The notes below the pieces were generated by a model. The model worked only from the letters and a program-made list of their open reading frames with translations. It did no database searches and was not told where the DNA came from. 64,000 bases of DNA from Oxyruncus cristatus (lineage: Eukaryota; Chordata; Aves; Passeriformes; Cotingidae): contig VXAY01000768.1 in NCBI GenBank assembly GCA_013399855.1, positions 62,001-126,000 of the forward strand, read 5' to 3'. Both the position numbers and the translations under genes were made by a program. Below, in pieces: positions 23,046 to 35,400 of this stretch (positions within the stretch are counted from its first letter, which is position 1; each line of letters opens with the position of its first letter).

Positions 23046-26000
23046 AGCTCCAGATCCCCTCTGTGTGAACTGTTGCAGCCTTCTGGGTTTTAACATACTT
23101 CTGTCACAATCAGTTCAGGTGATCTGTGAAAAGTTTATTTAATAAATTCTAGTTCAGATAAGGACAAAGACTTTCAGGTTACCGGGCACAAGGGAGTCTA
23201 AACAAACTATTTTAGATCTGAGTGGTCAAACCCCGTTCCCAGTGCTATATTGCCCATCTAGCCTTTGGCAAAATAACTCACAAATTTAAATTAAGAGGAT
23301 AGTCTCCAAACCAGTGCAGACACTCAGTGAAGAGAAACATAAAAAGAGTCTGCCAAAAGGCAGTTCACAGCAAGGGACCAAATTAGATATTCTAAATCAT
23401 CCCTTCTGGTTATGTCTACAAACAGAAACTCAGGAATGATTTTTGAGATAGAAGTCCTGAATTTGCCCTGGTTTCACGAAAGGATGCAACATAGCACACA
23501 TCTCCCAATGCATATGCTAAGTATTTTACATTTTTGTAGTAGAATAAATATATCACTGGGGATATCCCCCAAAATAAAGGGTTAAAAAGTGCAACTTACT
23601 AGTTCCACGAACAGAATTATACAATGAACACATGAATCAAGGTACAGTGAAGTTCAAAAGGGCATTTTTACATCCCTTTTCCACAAAATGTTTATGTTCC
23701 TTGAAAAAAAATATCAAGATTAGAAAAAGACTCCAGGGAAATGCATCAATGTCATTCATTAGTTTACCTTGTTTCATTACATTGCTACTATTGAATACTT
23801 CAATAGATGGACACAGATTCATAGGTGACTCAGTCTAATTCTGCACACCTAAAATAAATACTAGCCTGGTGTTATAAAAGTTGTTCACTAATTTAGTCTC
23901 TGAGTAACCTTACAATAGAAGCTAAACCTTCATTTTTAAGTTCTCCATTATGAATTTAATTCACTTTTATATCTCTATTTTCTACTTGGTACTTCTGGTT
24001 ATCTGAAACTAACCTCCAAAATTAAGTTGCACATTTTGAACATTTTACATGACCTAAGAATCTGATTTTATAAAACCTACTTGGTTGTCTCTACTGACAA
24101 CCAAGGAAACCTGCAAAAAGCCAGACAAGCATCTTGGAAGATAAATCTAGTGTTTACTTCACAATCGCTATGTGGAACACGACCATCTCCATCAAATATC
24201 TGGAATTCAAGACTGCACTTCATAAGGATTCAGACAGATTCTTGTAGTTACATTCCAGTCTGAACTATGTCCCAGGGAAGGACATCATTGCTCCTTCAAT
24301 GGGATTGCTACATATGTATTTTATTGCTTTGAGCCTGGGAGGAAAAGATGACAGATATCAAAAAAATGGAGAAATGGATTAGTAGGTCTGAACTTGGGCT
24401 AGAAATGCTCCAAAAGTAAGTTCACTGTAATTTTCTTTATGGATGTTTTGTCCATAATTTTACTGTTGTTTTTTTTTTTTTTTTTCAATCTGGATATTGA
24501 TCAAAGAGTTTCCCTTTTGACTGTTTCAATATGAGGAGGCTCATTGCTTAATGATGACCTCAAAAAATTAAAATAATTTAACTGAGTGTTATCAGTGTAA
24601 TAACATGAACTCTTTAAAACAATTTATCTCCAATGGAAATAATTCTCTCAATTTCAAGGGCTATGATACATTTTCCTCAAGCTGTGTAAGACATCCATGC
24701 CAACAGAGGGATAAGGTTGGAGTAAATTTTTAGGGAAGAAAACATCTGATAATGTTTAAATATCATCCATATAAAAAATGTCTTTAGCTACCTCTTGCAG
24801 GTACCTCTCTAACACATCAGGTAGAAATAAAGGCAATCTGTCAACATAATGGTCATGAGCAAAAAGTTGTTTTAATTGTTCTTTTGGAATGCTCACATCC
24901 AATTCTAAACAGATTTTATACACCTATAGAGACTCATGAGTTTAACCATTGTTTGATGATTCTACTGTAAAAATCTTATGAATGGAACACATAATATTGA
25001 AGTCCAGGAATCTGATAAAATTTAAGTTTACAGGAAATTAATAGGCTTTGGGTTCAAGCATGTGACCAAGGTACAAACTGTTTGAAAGCTAAGAGCTGAA
25101 CTCTCCAGTTAACAAGTCATACAGCTCCAAAACTATCAACAGTGATAAAATGTTTGCTAACAGAAAAATTAGTGCTTTCCACAACATCATTGGTTATTGA
25201 GAATTACCTGCTTATGAACAGAAGGCGTCTGTTTATAAATCTGTGAGATAATCATTGGAATTGAAGTCAGAATAAGCAAAACAAAGTGATTGTGTCAGCA
25301 AAATATCTTATTTGTTCAAGGAATAACTTATGTATTCAAACCTAGAATGAAGTGTATGACACATTTCATTCTTTTGTCTCACAATAATAAATCAAGTACA
25401 TTTAGTAAAATGGTGGACTTGACTGAACAAATAACAAGTAATAATGATGATGCCTACAGAAAAATCCATAAAACATAATTATTCTGGCTTTTACCCAGCA
25501 TATATAAAAGCTGGAAACATATTTATTTGCAGAGGCAAGATGTTTCTGAGAAAAAAATATCAATAACTTTATTGAGATATTTAAGTATGATTTACTTCTC
25601 ATGTGAAATGGTAATTCCTCAGAAATTTACTTAGCAATGCATTTTTCTGTCATATAAGAACTCCTTTTAAAGCTCAAACCCCTTAATGGAAATATTTTAC
25701 AACAGAGGACGATAATGAAAACAGAAGTTTGGGTACAGTAGGAGCCAAGAAATGGTATCACAGAGACAGTACAGTGTATAGGAATACTGCATGGTAAACC
25801 TTAATCTTATTAGACATAAAGGAAATGCAGATTAGTCAGAGGTTTGAAAGAGAGAACGAAGAAAAAGGAAAAAAACCACTTGGTTTTTGAAAGAGAAAAA
25901 CTAATCAAGAAAATGTATATTTTAAAAATTTATAAACTAGAAGTTGACAGTAATTTTCTGAAGCACTCAGACACGTTGTCCTTATATATTGCTATGCTTT

Positions 26001-27957
26001 ATGAATTATGAATTTTGGCTGATGAGAAAGCCTAAGGGTGACAATGGACCTTCAGTGTCAGTAATGTATTGTCATTTTACACTATGTGAGTTCCTACTAG
26101 ACGGATTTTTTCAAGTTTAAACAAAGTTACTGACTGCCAAAGATTTTATTAAGAGGGCTGATGATATTATATGCTCTGCTGGTAAGATACTAATCCCTAT
26201 TGACTAGAAAAGGGTCAAATACTGTCAGAGATTGTCAGGGGATTTTTTTGTCTGCCGTGGGTATTCAGATGTAGCTATACTCCATCACCATAATTCACCT
26301 ATTTTGAGGAAGATAGTGAAATAGAAAAAACTTTTTTTTCTAGCATCTAGAAGATAGAAATTTGAGTAGAAAATGCTTTCGTTCTATGAGATTTTACATG
26401 GCTCCTGTTGCCAAGGAAACAATTTCTTTTGGCTTTTTACGGTTTGGTAATGGTTGCCCTAGCTACAAATCAGGAAGTATCTTATATAATTATATAAACA
26501 TACACATATACACAGCATCACTTTAAGGAGGGAAAGATTTAGTAAAACCAAATTATGAAAACACTGGAATTTGAAAAACATTCTGAATATCATTTGGGGA
26601 ACATGTTGGTAGAAGAGGCCTTTGTAACACTTAAGTTAATTCCATCCCATATCTGAAAATATCATGTTCAAACTGAAAAAAAAAAAAAAAAAAAAAGCTG
26701 AAATGCAAAGAGCTCATTTCTGCCCCATTGCAGGCAAGTACTTTAACAGTTACTTAATATTTAAAGTGTGAACTCAAAAAAAAGATGAAGAATACAGAAT
26801 ACTTATAATTGGAAATGTGGAATCAACCTTTTTTACCTTAGAACCTCTGACTAAGTCTGAATCAGAAAACTAGATCCATTATTTTAAATACGATTTTAAT
26901 ATTTTACTGATATGTCACAGTAAAACATTCCTTGAGTTAAACTGGAAAGGGAAATTCCTAAGTATGATCAATACATTTTTAGACATAGGAGGAGAGTGAA
27001 GCAATGATAAAAAAACACCAAGTAGAAATTCATCAACTGATTGAAAAATTGATTGATTTTAATGGACCACAAAAGGAGAGAGGTTTGCTCGTGCTCATGG
27101 GAATGAAAAATGCCCTAGAAATATCAAAATGACACACTTTTTCTATGTGGAAAATATAAATCCATTTTAATCAGGTGTTCACATGTAAAAGTAAAGCAAG
27201 ATAGGGATAAAAGCTGGCGTACAAAAGCTTCCATAAGTATTAGGTTCAAAAGCTGTAGTGGCAAATCAAGGATAGTAAGAAATGAAGTGAGGAAAAAGGA
27301 GGAGACTGGCTACAAGTATAAAAGGAAGAAATGGCAGTCTTATAAAATATAGTGCCTGTTCAATGAAAAGGATTAACTAAAGTCTGAAAGAGTGTCACAG
27401 GCTGCTTTCTTTAGAACAGAAGTGAATATATGAACACCAGAGTTGTGAAGGAAAAAGAATACAGGTTTTTTTTTTTTCCTTCTTATGAAAACCATGGTGG
27501 TCACTCAAGAAAATTAAAAAAAAAAATAAAATAAAATAAAAAAAAAATTAGAGAGGTTTAAAAACTTTATCTGTGTAATGTAGGTGAACACTAATTATTT
27601 AACCTATTCTTTCAAAGGAGTCTTTCTGAGAAGAAATGTCTTTTAGTAGCTGCTTAAGGAACATTGTTTTTCTCTTGTGAGATCTCACTGTGTCTGTTAA
27701 ACAATCTTAATAATTCTAAAATGAGATTTAAAAAAAATTGTTTTTTATTTGATTGCAAAACAGTTAAGGTCTCTTAAAAAAATTACAAAAAAAGTCATGA
27801 CTCATACAGTAATTTCAGCTGAAAAATTGGTGAGTGCCAGTAAGTCAGAGAAAGCTACTATCTATTTCAACAGTTCTTAATTCTATATAAAATATTGTCT
27901 ATTGGTATAATGAAAAGCAGCAACATGCAACCTTGAAAGGAATTTTGTTTTGTCACC
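23046..27957. other. AT-rich interval, nothing recognised
   Basis: Nearly 5 kb of AT-rich sequence. It includes a T run at about 24468-24485, a 21-base A run at 26676-26696 and A/T runs near 27465-27550. The 26676 A run does not follow a recognisable retroposed gene. No exon or RNA gene was recognised. Confidence 0.5.
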
Positions 27958-28250
27958 AGAAGGACTTTTCACAAGGGCATACAGTGATAGGACAGGTGGC
28001 AATGCCTTTAAACAGGAAGAGGATAGTTTTAGATTAGCTCTTAGGATGAAATTCTTTACTGTGTGGCTCACGAGGCACTGGAACAGAATGCACAGAGAAG
28101 TTGTGGATGCTCCTTTCCTGGAATTGTTCAAGGCCAGGCTGGCAACCTGGTCTAGTGAAATGGTGTACCTGCCCATGGCAAAGGGGTTCAAAATAGATGA
28201 GTTTTAAGGTCCCATCCAATCAACTACAGTATGATTTTATGATTCTATGT
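27958..28250 (+). mobile_element. CR1 LINE, 3' end fragment
   Basis: In order: GGACTTTTCACAAGGGCATAC, GATAGGACAGGTGGCAATGC, AAATTCTTTACTGTGTGGCTC, GAGAAGTTGTGGATGCTCC, GGAATTGTTCAAGGCCAGGC, CCTGGTCTAGTGAAATGG, and the terminal ATGATTTTATGATTCTATG. About 290 bases of CR1 3' end are present. Part of the family's usual segment between CAAGGCCAGGCTGG and AACCTGGTCTAG is missing, so it carries a small internal deletion. Confidence 0.9.
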
Positions 28251-31200
28251 TAAGGAAAATTGTCCTTTTTTCCTCTATAGCCAAAGGAAGCTCTAATTAA
28301 TTTTTTTTTTGTTTGTTTTGTTTGGGATTTTTTGTCTTTAATCTTCTGCTGCTGAATTGATTTTCTACCAGTTTGACACTGGAATAACATAGGTAAAAAG
28401 TCTGGTTTTCTTCTGTGGTCAAACATGAGACTGATGAGCAAATACAGAACCAACCATTCATACTACTTTCATGATGTGCTGTCCAAAAGGAAGCCAAATG
28501 GTAACTGAAATAGTGTTGTTTGATATTAATAAAAGTCATCATGGAAATAAGAGATAAATTGTGAAGATCTGAACTTTTATTATTCTGAAATACAGATTGA
28601 CCTCAGCTCCAGCCAATCAGATTTGAGAAAATATAGTTTCTTACAGAGAAAAAACCTCAACCAACCTACCAACCAACTAAACCCAAATATTAATTTGGAT
28701 ACTAAAACCTTGGAAGCACCTTATCACAATGTTAAAATGAAAGGTTTATAGTGTTCAGGGAAAAACATTTGAGTCTGTGACCGTAAGTCAATTTTATACC
28801 GGCTGACTGTTCTGAGTCTTAATCAAGTATTCAAAAGTGCTCATATAAAATGAACACACTGTTTCTGTGTTATTATCATAAAATGGGTAATGTTGATCTC
28901 AGACTCAAACAAAAAATGAGAACTATTTACACTGTCCTAAAAAAAATCTAATGAAATATTAAATAATCTACATAGAATTTTAAGAGGTAGTTAAGGAAAA
29001 CAAACTTATAAAATTACAATTACTATAATCATTATCTTGCTCCTCTCTGTAGCCCAGGACAGTATTATGAAAACTCTGTAAATATTATATAGTTCTCAAG
29101 GATAATGTGGTTCTTAGCTAATAATGTTTTATTATACTTTTTCCATCTGTCTAGTATTTTGGCCATTAAACCAACAGTAAGACTAACATAATAAACCAAT
29201 TAGACTTCCAGAATACAGTCTCCTTCCACAATAAAAGCTGCTTGTACCAACTATTTATCTGAGTGAGCTTGCATGAAAATATGTAAAACGTTCTTTTGCT
29301 TTGGTTTTCTTCTCGTTTTATCACCTATAGCAAACCTTCATTACAATTGAGGTACCTTATAGGCTTTTAGCTTTTAGAATGAGCTGGGAAAAAAAATCAG
29401 TTATCAAAACCCAGAGATTTAAATCAAGGTTTAAACTTCAACAGGCTCAAGTGAGTATTTTTTCTAGGGATGTGTGTCAAGCCAACACATTTCTTCATTC
29501 ATTGAATCAGATTATATTTTTACTTTCACGTTAAATGGAAGCAAATGGCCTCTCTTAAATAGGAGTAAAGTTATTTCTTTGTATTTACACCTTATTAATT
29601 ATTTTATGGGGAAATATTTTTTTAAGATCTCTGGACCGAATAGGACTCTGCTACACTAAAATATAGACTGGTAAAAAAAGTTGAAGCAAGTAAATATATT
29701 TTTGAAGTCTAGATTAAAAAAAGACAACTGAATGTTTTCATGCTTATTGTATTAAATAAGTAATATCAATAAACTTTAATTTAATTAATAAATCAGTTCA
29801 GTATTATGACTCAAACAGGTGTCCATTTATTTAAAATAAAAGAAGAAAGAAAAAATAAATATATGTCCAATAGAATTCAAACTAGTACTTACAAGAAATG
29901 GATGGGACATGAAGTAATATATCACTGGCTATCTACAAGCAACATTTAATTTAAAGCCACTAGGTGTCATCATATAAATATTCCTAAAGAGATTTATCTG
30001 CCAGAAAAAGTAGTTGACAATAAACAAATATGCAAGATTGTAGGTGGTGAGTGATGTCCTTACAAAGCCATGGAAGAAAGCTGTAAAATTCTCTGGTTCA
30101 CTGATAAGTATTAAAATGATTGAGGAATATTTTTTCACATGATGAGTGGGTCTTGAATGGAACTTTCTGGTGTTTAATAAGATGCTCTAGATTTTCTAAC
30201 TTTTACAGACCTTTAATGATTTGGCTTCAAAATAAATGTTTTCCCAACCAAAACCTTCTGATATCAGAAGGTCGTCATGTTGTCATGAGACACTGTCTAT
30301 CACAGTTTCTTCTTGCTGGCATGTTTGCTGAGCCACTTAGTCCTTGTCCTGGAATTCCTCAGTAGAAATCAAGTTATTCTCTGGTAGTCTTCTGTTGTCA
30401 CTAAGAACCTAATGGGGCCCCCTGGGCATGATGACATGAGCACAGAAATGAGGGACAGATTTAAGTCATTTATCTTAGTAATGATCTGTTATTAAAGTAG
30501 AGCTAGTAGCTCAAATAAGCAGGATGCTCAAGGCAGGTAATACTTCTTTAACAAGCACCCTGTACTTCAATTACTGTGGACTGGTACTTTTGTGCTTTTT
30601 CTTTATGTGTAAGGGGGAGTTCATATGCTGACAGGGGAGTATGTGACCAAAACGGGTTAGTACTCCTGGTTCACCCCTAGCTTTTCAGCTATTGACAGAC
30701 TTCTGGCATGTCACTTCATGTAATTCACTTAAGGTTCTTTGTTATGTTATTGTTTTAAGAGGTAGTGACATTTCCTTGATATCTGATACTGTTTATTGGA
30801 TATACCGTAACTATCTAGAGAAAACCATAGATACATTTCAGAGAATCCAGAAAACATCTGAAAGGTTGTAATAGATATTTAAGTATGATTAATGAATGGT
30901 CATACTTGTATAGAGACATAAAGATTGTACACTGATGTTAAAAGTGTTGCGTGTGTATTTTATTCCTGCCATTTTCTGCATAACTGTCCAGACTGGGTGA
31001 CTAATCACAGTGAAGACATTCTAAATATAAACAGGCTGGTTCACATCGAAGCTTAGCATAAATGTCTCCATTCTTGTCAAAGTATAGAGGACGCTTTTAG
31101 GTAAGGAACAGCATTGTTTGATGTGAAAATAGATAAAATACATCCAGAATAAGACATAAGTGATTTCTTTGATCATCTGACATATATGGTAAGGATGTAA

Positions 31201-31582
31201 ACTAGACTGTCCTCCAAAACTGAAGTGGTAAAAAAGAAAGACACAAAAAGAGATGTAGAATGAGAGCATGACAGCACATGTAGATCTGACAGAAGAAGAA
31301 GAAAGACAGAAAATTGAAAACAGACAGAAAGTACCACCAGCTCTTTTTTTCCCCCCTTTTTTGTGGTAACCACAACACCCATCACTGTTGTGCCCCTTAA
31401 GTGATCTACTGTATATATGCAAAGTAAATTCAGCAGTATAATAGAGAGGTATTTGTCCCTCAGGCGACCAGGTTATACTGGTGTACCCTGTTCCAAGAAA
31501 TAACTCAGAACAGTTGCCTTACAGAATGAAGCCACGAAGCACTGATATTACAGATCCACAGAGAGACTTTATAAAGAGAATT
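28251..31582. other. AT-rich interval with a perfect 20-bp palindrome
   Basis: AT-rich sequence with nothing recognised as coding. It contains a short A/C tract at 28649-28687 and the palindrome at 30253-30272. Many small ORFs overlap and have no recognisable character. Confidence 0.5.
30253..30272. other. 20-bp perfect palindrome
   Basis: ACCTTCTGATATCAGAAGGT is identical to its reverse complement with no central spacer. No flanking repeat family was recognised. Confidence 0.9.
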
Positions 31583-32062
31583 CTAGTTTTCAGGCAATAA
31601 AAGAAGTTTTCCTTCTCTAAAACTCTCTTCGCAATTCCCCTCTTTTAAACACAAGGATACAGGTAACTTTTTTTTCACCCCCACAGGAGTAGCACAAAGA
31701 AATAGAAGCATTCTCCTAAAGAAGGCCCTTGCATTTCTTTCTGCTTCTAAAATAGTTGCTATAGTTGTCCTTAAGTAAATGTATTTACAGAATTCTAAAT
31801 ATCTGTTCTGAAAAAGTCTGGGTATCAACAAATCAAGCCTACAAAAACATAACAGTTCTGAAGAAGTCTGTGGAGAAATCTCCTGTTCAGGCACTGCTGA
31901 CTCCTGATGGCAGCTGTTGGCATAGTGTATCATATATTTCAACCAAGTATCAGAGAGGTAGTTTTTCTGTCTTGTATCTTTCAGCATAGAACCAAAATGG
32001 ATAAGAGGATTTACAAGATTCTCCAGTTTTTTCAAGGTAACAGGAGAGATCTCATTTAACAT
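31583..32062 (-). CDS. Unrecognised 159-codon ORF, probably chance
   Basis: The longest ATG-initiated open frame outside repeats and the gap, on minus, from ATG at 32062. Composition is ordinary for a globular protein: a K/E/L-rich first third, a C- and L-containing middle, and a basic tail. I see no signal peptide, membrane segment or known motif. No splice-site pair or promoter was identified next to it, and the region is AT-rich. It may be a random frame or a fragment of an old element. I would not annotate it as a gene without transcript evidence. Confidence 0.12.
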   Translation of the reverse strand: MLNEISPVTLKKLENLVNPLIHFGSMLKDTRQKNYLSDTWLKYMIHYANSCHQESAVPEQEISPQTSSELLCFCRLDLLIPRLFQNRYLEFCKYIYLRTTIATILEAERNARAFFRRMLLFLCATPVGVKKKLPVSLCLKEGNCEESFREGKLLLLPEN

Positions 32063-32129
32063 CTCTCTTCAGAATGACAGCCCCTGAAGCTCTATGAGGC
32101 TTTCAGAGTAACAGTCTACACGTGAGGTG

Positions 32130-32480
32130 ACAGGAGTCTCCTACCATACTTGGGAACTGCCTCACAGCCCTGCCCCCACTCTGGCTACCAACCTCACTGC
32201 CCTGACCTCCTACTCGGACCTCCTGACCTGCTTGGCACCCACTGTGCTGGCACCTCACCTGAAAATGGGCACTCTACAGTCTCCCTTGGCCCCAGCCCTG
32301 CCATGCTTGGCTTGTTGGGACACTTTGGGACTGTGCCAGCTGGGTAAGGGAGTAGAGGGAAAGAGAAGGGAAGAGAGATGACAGAAATGGGTAGGAATGG
32401 AACAGGAATGGAGGGGAAGGAAGGGTAGAGGAGGGGAGGGGAAGAAGAGGGAAGGACACAGACCTACAAGGCTGCAGGCA
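32130..32480. repeat. GC-rich patch with G-rich purine tract
   Basis: A locally GC-rich block in AT-rich surroundings. Its first half is C/T-rich with loose CCTGACC-type repeats. Its second half (about 32340-32460) is nearly pure purine on +. G runs GGGG 32413-32416, GGG 32423-32425, GGGG 32433-32436 and GGGG 32438-32441 have loops of 6, 7 and 1 bases, satisfying the usual G-quadruplex pattern. Confidence 0.7.
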
Positions 32481-33146
32481 GTTGCTAGCCTGAGCTGAGT
32501 CCTGACAACAAGTGATAGATCTAAAAGGCAAAGAATTGATGAGAGAAGCTGAAGTTAGTCATGTTTTGCAGGCTACATGCAAGACAAAATAGTGTCATGG
32601 CTGATATTCATTCATTGCATGTCTTGTTTCTGCCACAAAAACACAGGTTTTGGTGTCTGCCTTTTCTTAACAGTTTATCTGTATGCAGGGAAGATAAAAT
32701 CATTTAAATAAACCTGGTTTAATGAGGACATCACAAATGTAGGGCAACACATGCTCCAGAAGCCTAGCTGATCTGGAAGTAATTACTTAGAAAGTTCCAG
32801 GTGCAGACACCTCTCTCCTGAATCAGGAAGCAGGAGTGCAAGTGGTGCTGCTCCTGTCCACTCCATCCCATCTGAAATATTCAGTCAAAAGGAGAAGATA
32901 GATGACAGCAACTTGAATGAAATACAATCTGAGCATGACAGTGATGTCAGGAGTGCATTATTCAAATGATGAGGTAGGCCCGTCAGGGATATTTTTAACT
33001 CAAATTATTTTGCCCCTTAACTCTTCTCTTCAGAGCTCTGTAGTGATTCTGTTTCTTAAAGCACAAGTAGCTTTGGAGTGTTAGAGGTATATATCTTAGT
33101 TCAGGGTTGTTTTTTTTTAATTTTTCAATCTGTATCAGCAGCTGCA

Positions 33147-33176
33147 ATATATACATACATACATATATACATACAC
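33147..33176. repeat. (TACA)/(TA) microsatellite
   Basis: ATATATACATACATACATAT followed by ATACATACAC; short and slightly imperfect. Confidence 0.85.
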
Positions 33177-33850
33177 CTTGCATTGGTAATTACATTTCCT
33201 TAGCATGGTGACTCAGTCCTTTACCAAAGGCTACACTTCAACATTATTTAAGGGTTACTGTTGATTCACAGAGCTGTTACCTCTTTATGTAGGAATAATA
33301 GATGTCTGAAGTGTATTAGTCAAAGTGTTCAATAGGTACCCTTTTGCTACTGAATAGTGAGAACTCTCTTCTTTCTGGACTGGTTTGGACTGAGAAATTC
33401 CCAGACTGTCATTCTCTCCAATTGTATCATGACAGCAGTGACAAAAGATGCACTTGGCATGAAAATCCCTAGCATCTAAGTAGTTGTGAGCAGTAGCTGG
33501 GTGTCCTGTGGGAGGAATTTGACTGAATTCTCTCACCAATAATCAGATATTGTGCTGACCTTTAAGTGCAGTGGAAACCATAGCCTTTTCCTTATTTATT
33601 GCTCCAGAGGGACTGAGAAGAGATCTGTTTGGTATAGGTAATTGTTCTTTTCTTTCTGACAGATATAAATGTCAAAGAACATCTTGGTTGCTTTGGGTAC
33701 CACTTAATGCCACCATTATTTTGGTGACTACAAAAGCCACTGGGGCATCCATAAATATGCAGCAGCCCTCTAGAGGCTAATAGGAATGGGGAACCAATTG
33801 TACGAAGATGTCTTCATGATGACAATTATAGTCAGTGCGTTGTCCTGATT

Positions 33851-33873
33851 AAAAATAAATAAATAAATAAATA
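33851..33873. repeat. (AAAT)n microsatellite
   Basis: About five uninterrupted AAAT units. Confidence 0.85.
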
Positions 33874-34333
33874 TCTGATGCTATTGGCAAAGGAGCACTG
33901 TCCCTGTCTTCTGACAAGTTCAGAACCTACCTGGAGGAAACTCTAAAACTGGTCACCTTTTATCCACTAACACCCTAGCCCAGGAGAACATGAGATGTGC
34001 ACCCAAGCTGTGAGAACTGGCTTTTTCATTCAGGAGATATCTTCAGGAGATGTGTGAGGTTAATAAATCTGCCTCTTGCTGGGATGCCATGTGATGGCTA
34101 TAGTTCTTCCTCTAGCACACTTTATAAAATTGGTACTCTTTTGTGTTGTGAAGCCTTACAACACAAACACAAGCCCTTTGGATCAAAATGCATGATAATT
34201 GTAATTTTCTCTTAGCAGGGTTGCAAGCAAACTGTCTGTCAGAACCAGCTGTTCTAGAATGCATAATTACATCTGTCTGCTGTCGCCAACATTGCCTCTG
34301 CAAGACATGATGGATGATTTTTATGAACTTGCA

Positions 34334-34334
<1 letters not shown>

Positions 34335-34374
<40 letters not shown>
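34335..34374. repeat. (ATT)n microsatellite
   Basis: About 13 uninterrupted ATT units; on the minus strand they make the poly-isoleucine stretch of a spurious ORF. Confidence 0.95.
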
Positions 34375-34377
<3 letters not shown>

Positions 34378-34719
34378 CTGTTGTTATTTTACAAAGCTGA
34401 ATTGTGAAATAGATTTGAAGTATTTTTCTTGAGCCTTGTCATGATGTAGCTGAGACAATGCACACTCACCACTTCAAACTTTTTTACTCATATCATTTCT
34501 ACTGTCATTTAAGAAGCCTATTTAGATTTCTATGCTGAAAATATATCTCTAAGTATAACACTGTTGAAGTAATATGAATCTCTTCCATGTCACTTGCTAA
34601 CTCTTGCTTTGGTTCTGTGTCCCTCTTTATCTCTCTTGTTTCACATGAATTTTAAGATTCTCAATGCGGTGTTTACACTTTACAGTTACTGTTTTTACAT
34701 TATCCAAAATGTGAGTACT

Positions 34720-35400
34720 TGTCATGGGTTCACCTGTTCTAAAAAACTAAGCAGGGAATTTCTCCCTTCCCCCTGCCCCACTGTGTGGGAGGGATGTTTG
34801 AATGGGCAGACTGGTTTTGCCTTGGATATTTGACTAACACAGAAGAACTGGCCAGCAGATTGACATTCCAGACTGATGGCCTGGGGAGGGGCTAGGAGAC
34901 TCTTTTCTTTTTTTTTTTTTTTCCTCTCTCGGAGAGGGGGAACGAGGCACAGTTCCTGGTTGCGGGAATAGAGGGAAGGTGTANNNNNNNNNNNNNNNNN
35001 NNNNNNNNNNNNNNNNNNNNNNNNNNNNNNNNNNNNNNNNNNNNNNNNNNNNNNNNNNNNNNNNNNNNNNNNNNNNNNNNNNNNNNNNNNNNNNNNNNNN
35101 NNNNNNNNNNNNNNNNNNNNNNNNNGAGTCCCCTTTGGGAAGAACCCTTCTTTCTTCTTTTTCCCCTTCCCGGTGAGGGGGAGGAAAGGGCTCCATTTCG
35201 GCTCCCCCAGCACACCAGGGACCTCCACGTGGCAACCGCCAGAGCCCAACAGCGCCCCCTATTGCCCAAACCCAAGCACTGCAGGCTCTGCACCTCCAGA
35301 GATCCAAAAGAAACCCCTATTGACTGTGGTTAGAATTGCATCAAAAAGCGCAAACTGAACTGTTTACTTTTCATTGAAAGGGATTTTTGGGTATAGGATT
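34720..35400 (+). mobile_element. ERV/LTR fragment interrupted by assembly gap
   Basis: A GC-rich block starts at TGTCATGGGTTCACCTGTTC and runs through GAGGGATGTTTGAATGGGC, TGACTAACACAGAAGAACTGG, ACATTCCAGACTGATGGCC, and a T-rich then CTCTCTCGGAGAGGGGGAAC stretch. After the gap it continues with GGGGAGGAAAGGGCTCC, CAGCGCCCCCTATTGCCC and GCACCTCCAGAGATCCAAAA. These phrases match my memory of an avian ERV-derived repeat. The sharp composition change and the CpG content fit a recent insertion. The right end is uncertain. All ORFs here cross the N run and are artefacts. Confidence 0.5.
34984..35125. other. Assembly gap (142 N)
   Basis: Unresolved bases flanked by CT/TC-rich, GC-rich repeat sequence, so a simple repeat or collapsed repeat probably caused the gap. 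Confidence 0.99.

Larger units (their letters stand above)
32481..34719. other. AT-rich interval with microsatellites
   Basis: Unique-looking AT-rich sequence with several short simple repeats, listed separately. No exon recognised. Confidence 0.5.

Noticed and set aside
22788..23096. Minus-strand ORF rich in F, W, G, V and C
   Set aside because: It is simply the translation of an A/C-only tract; no membrane protein is implied.
26676..26696. Poly-A run as the tail of a processed pseudogene
   Set aside because: The sequence before it shows no reading frame or recognisable transcript.
27883..28219. ORFs of 61-102 codons on both strands
   Set aside because: They cover the CR1 3' untranslated end, which is non-coding.
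34722..35307. ORFs of 133-175 codons across the N run
   Set aside because: They are open only because N codons are not stops; the flanks are repeat sequence.
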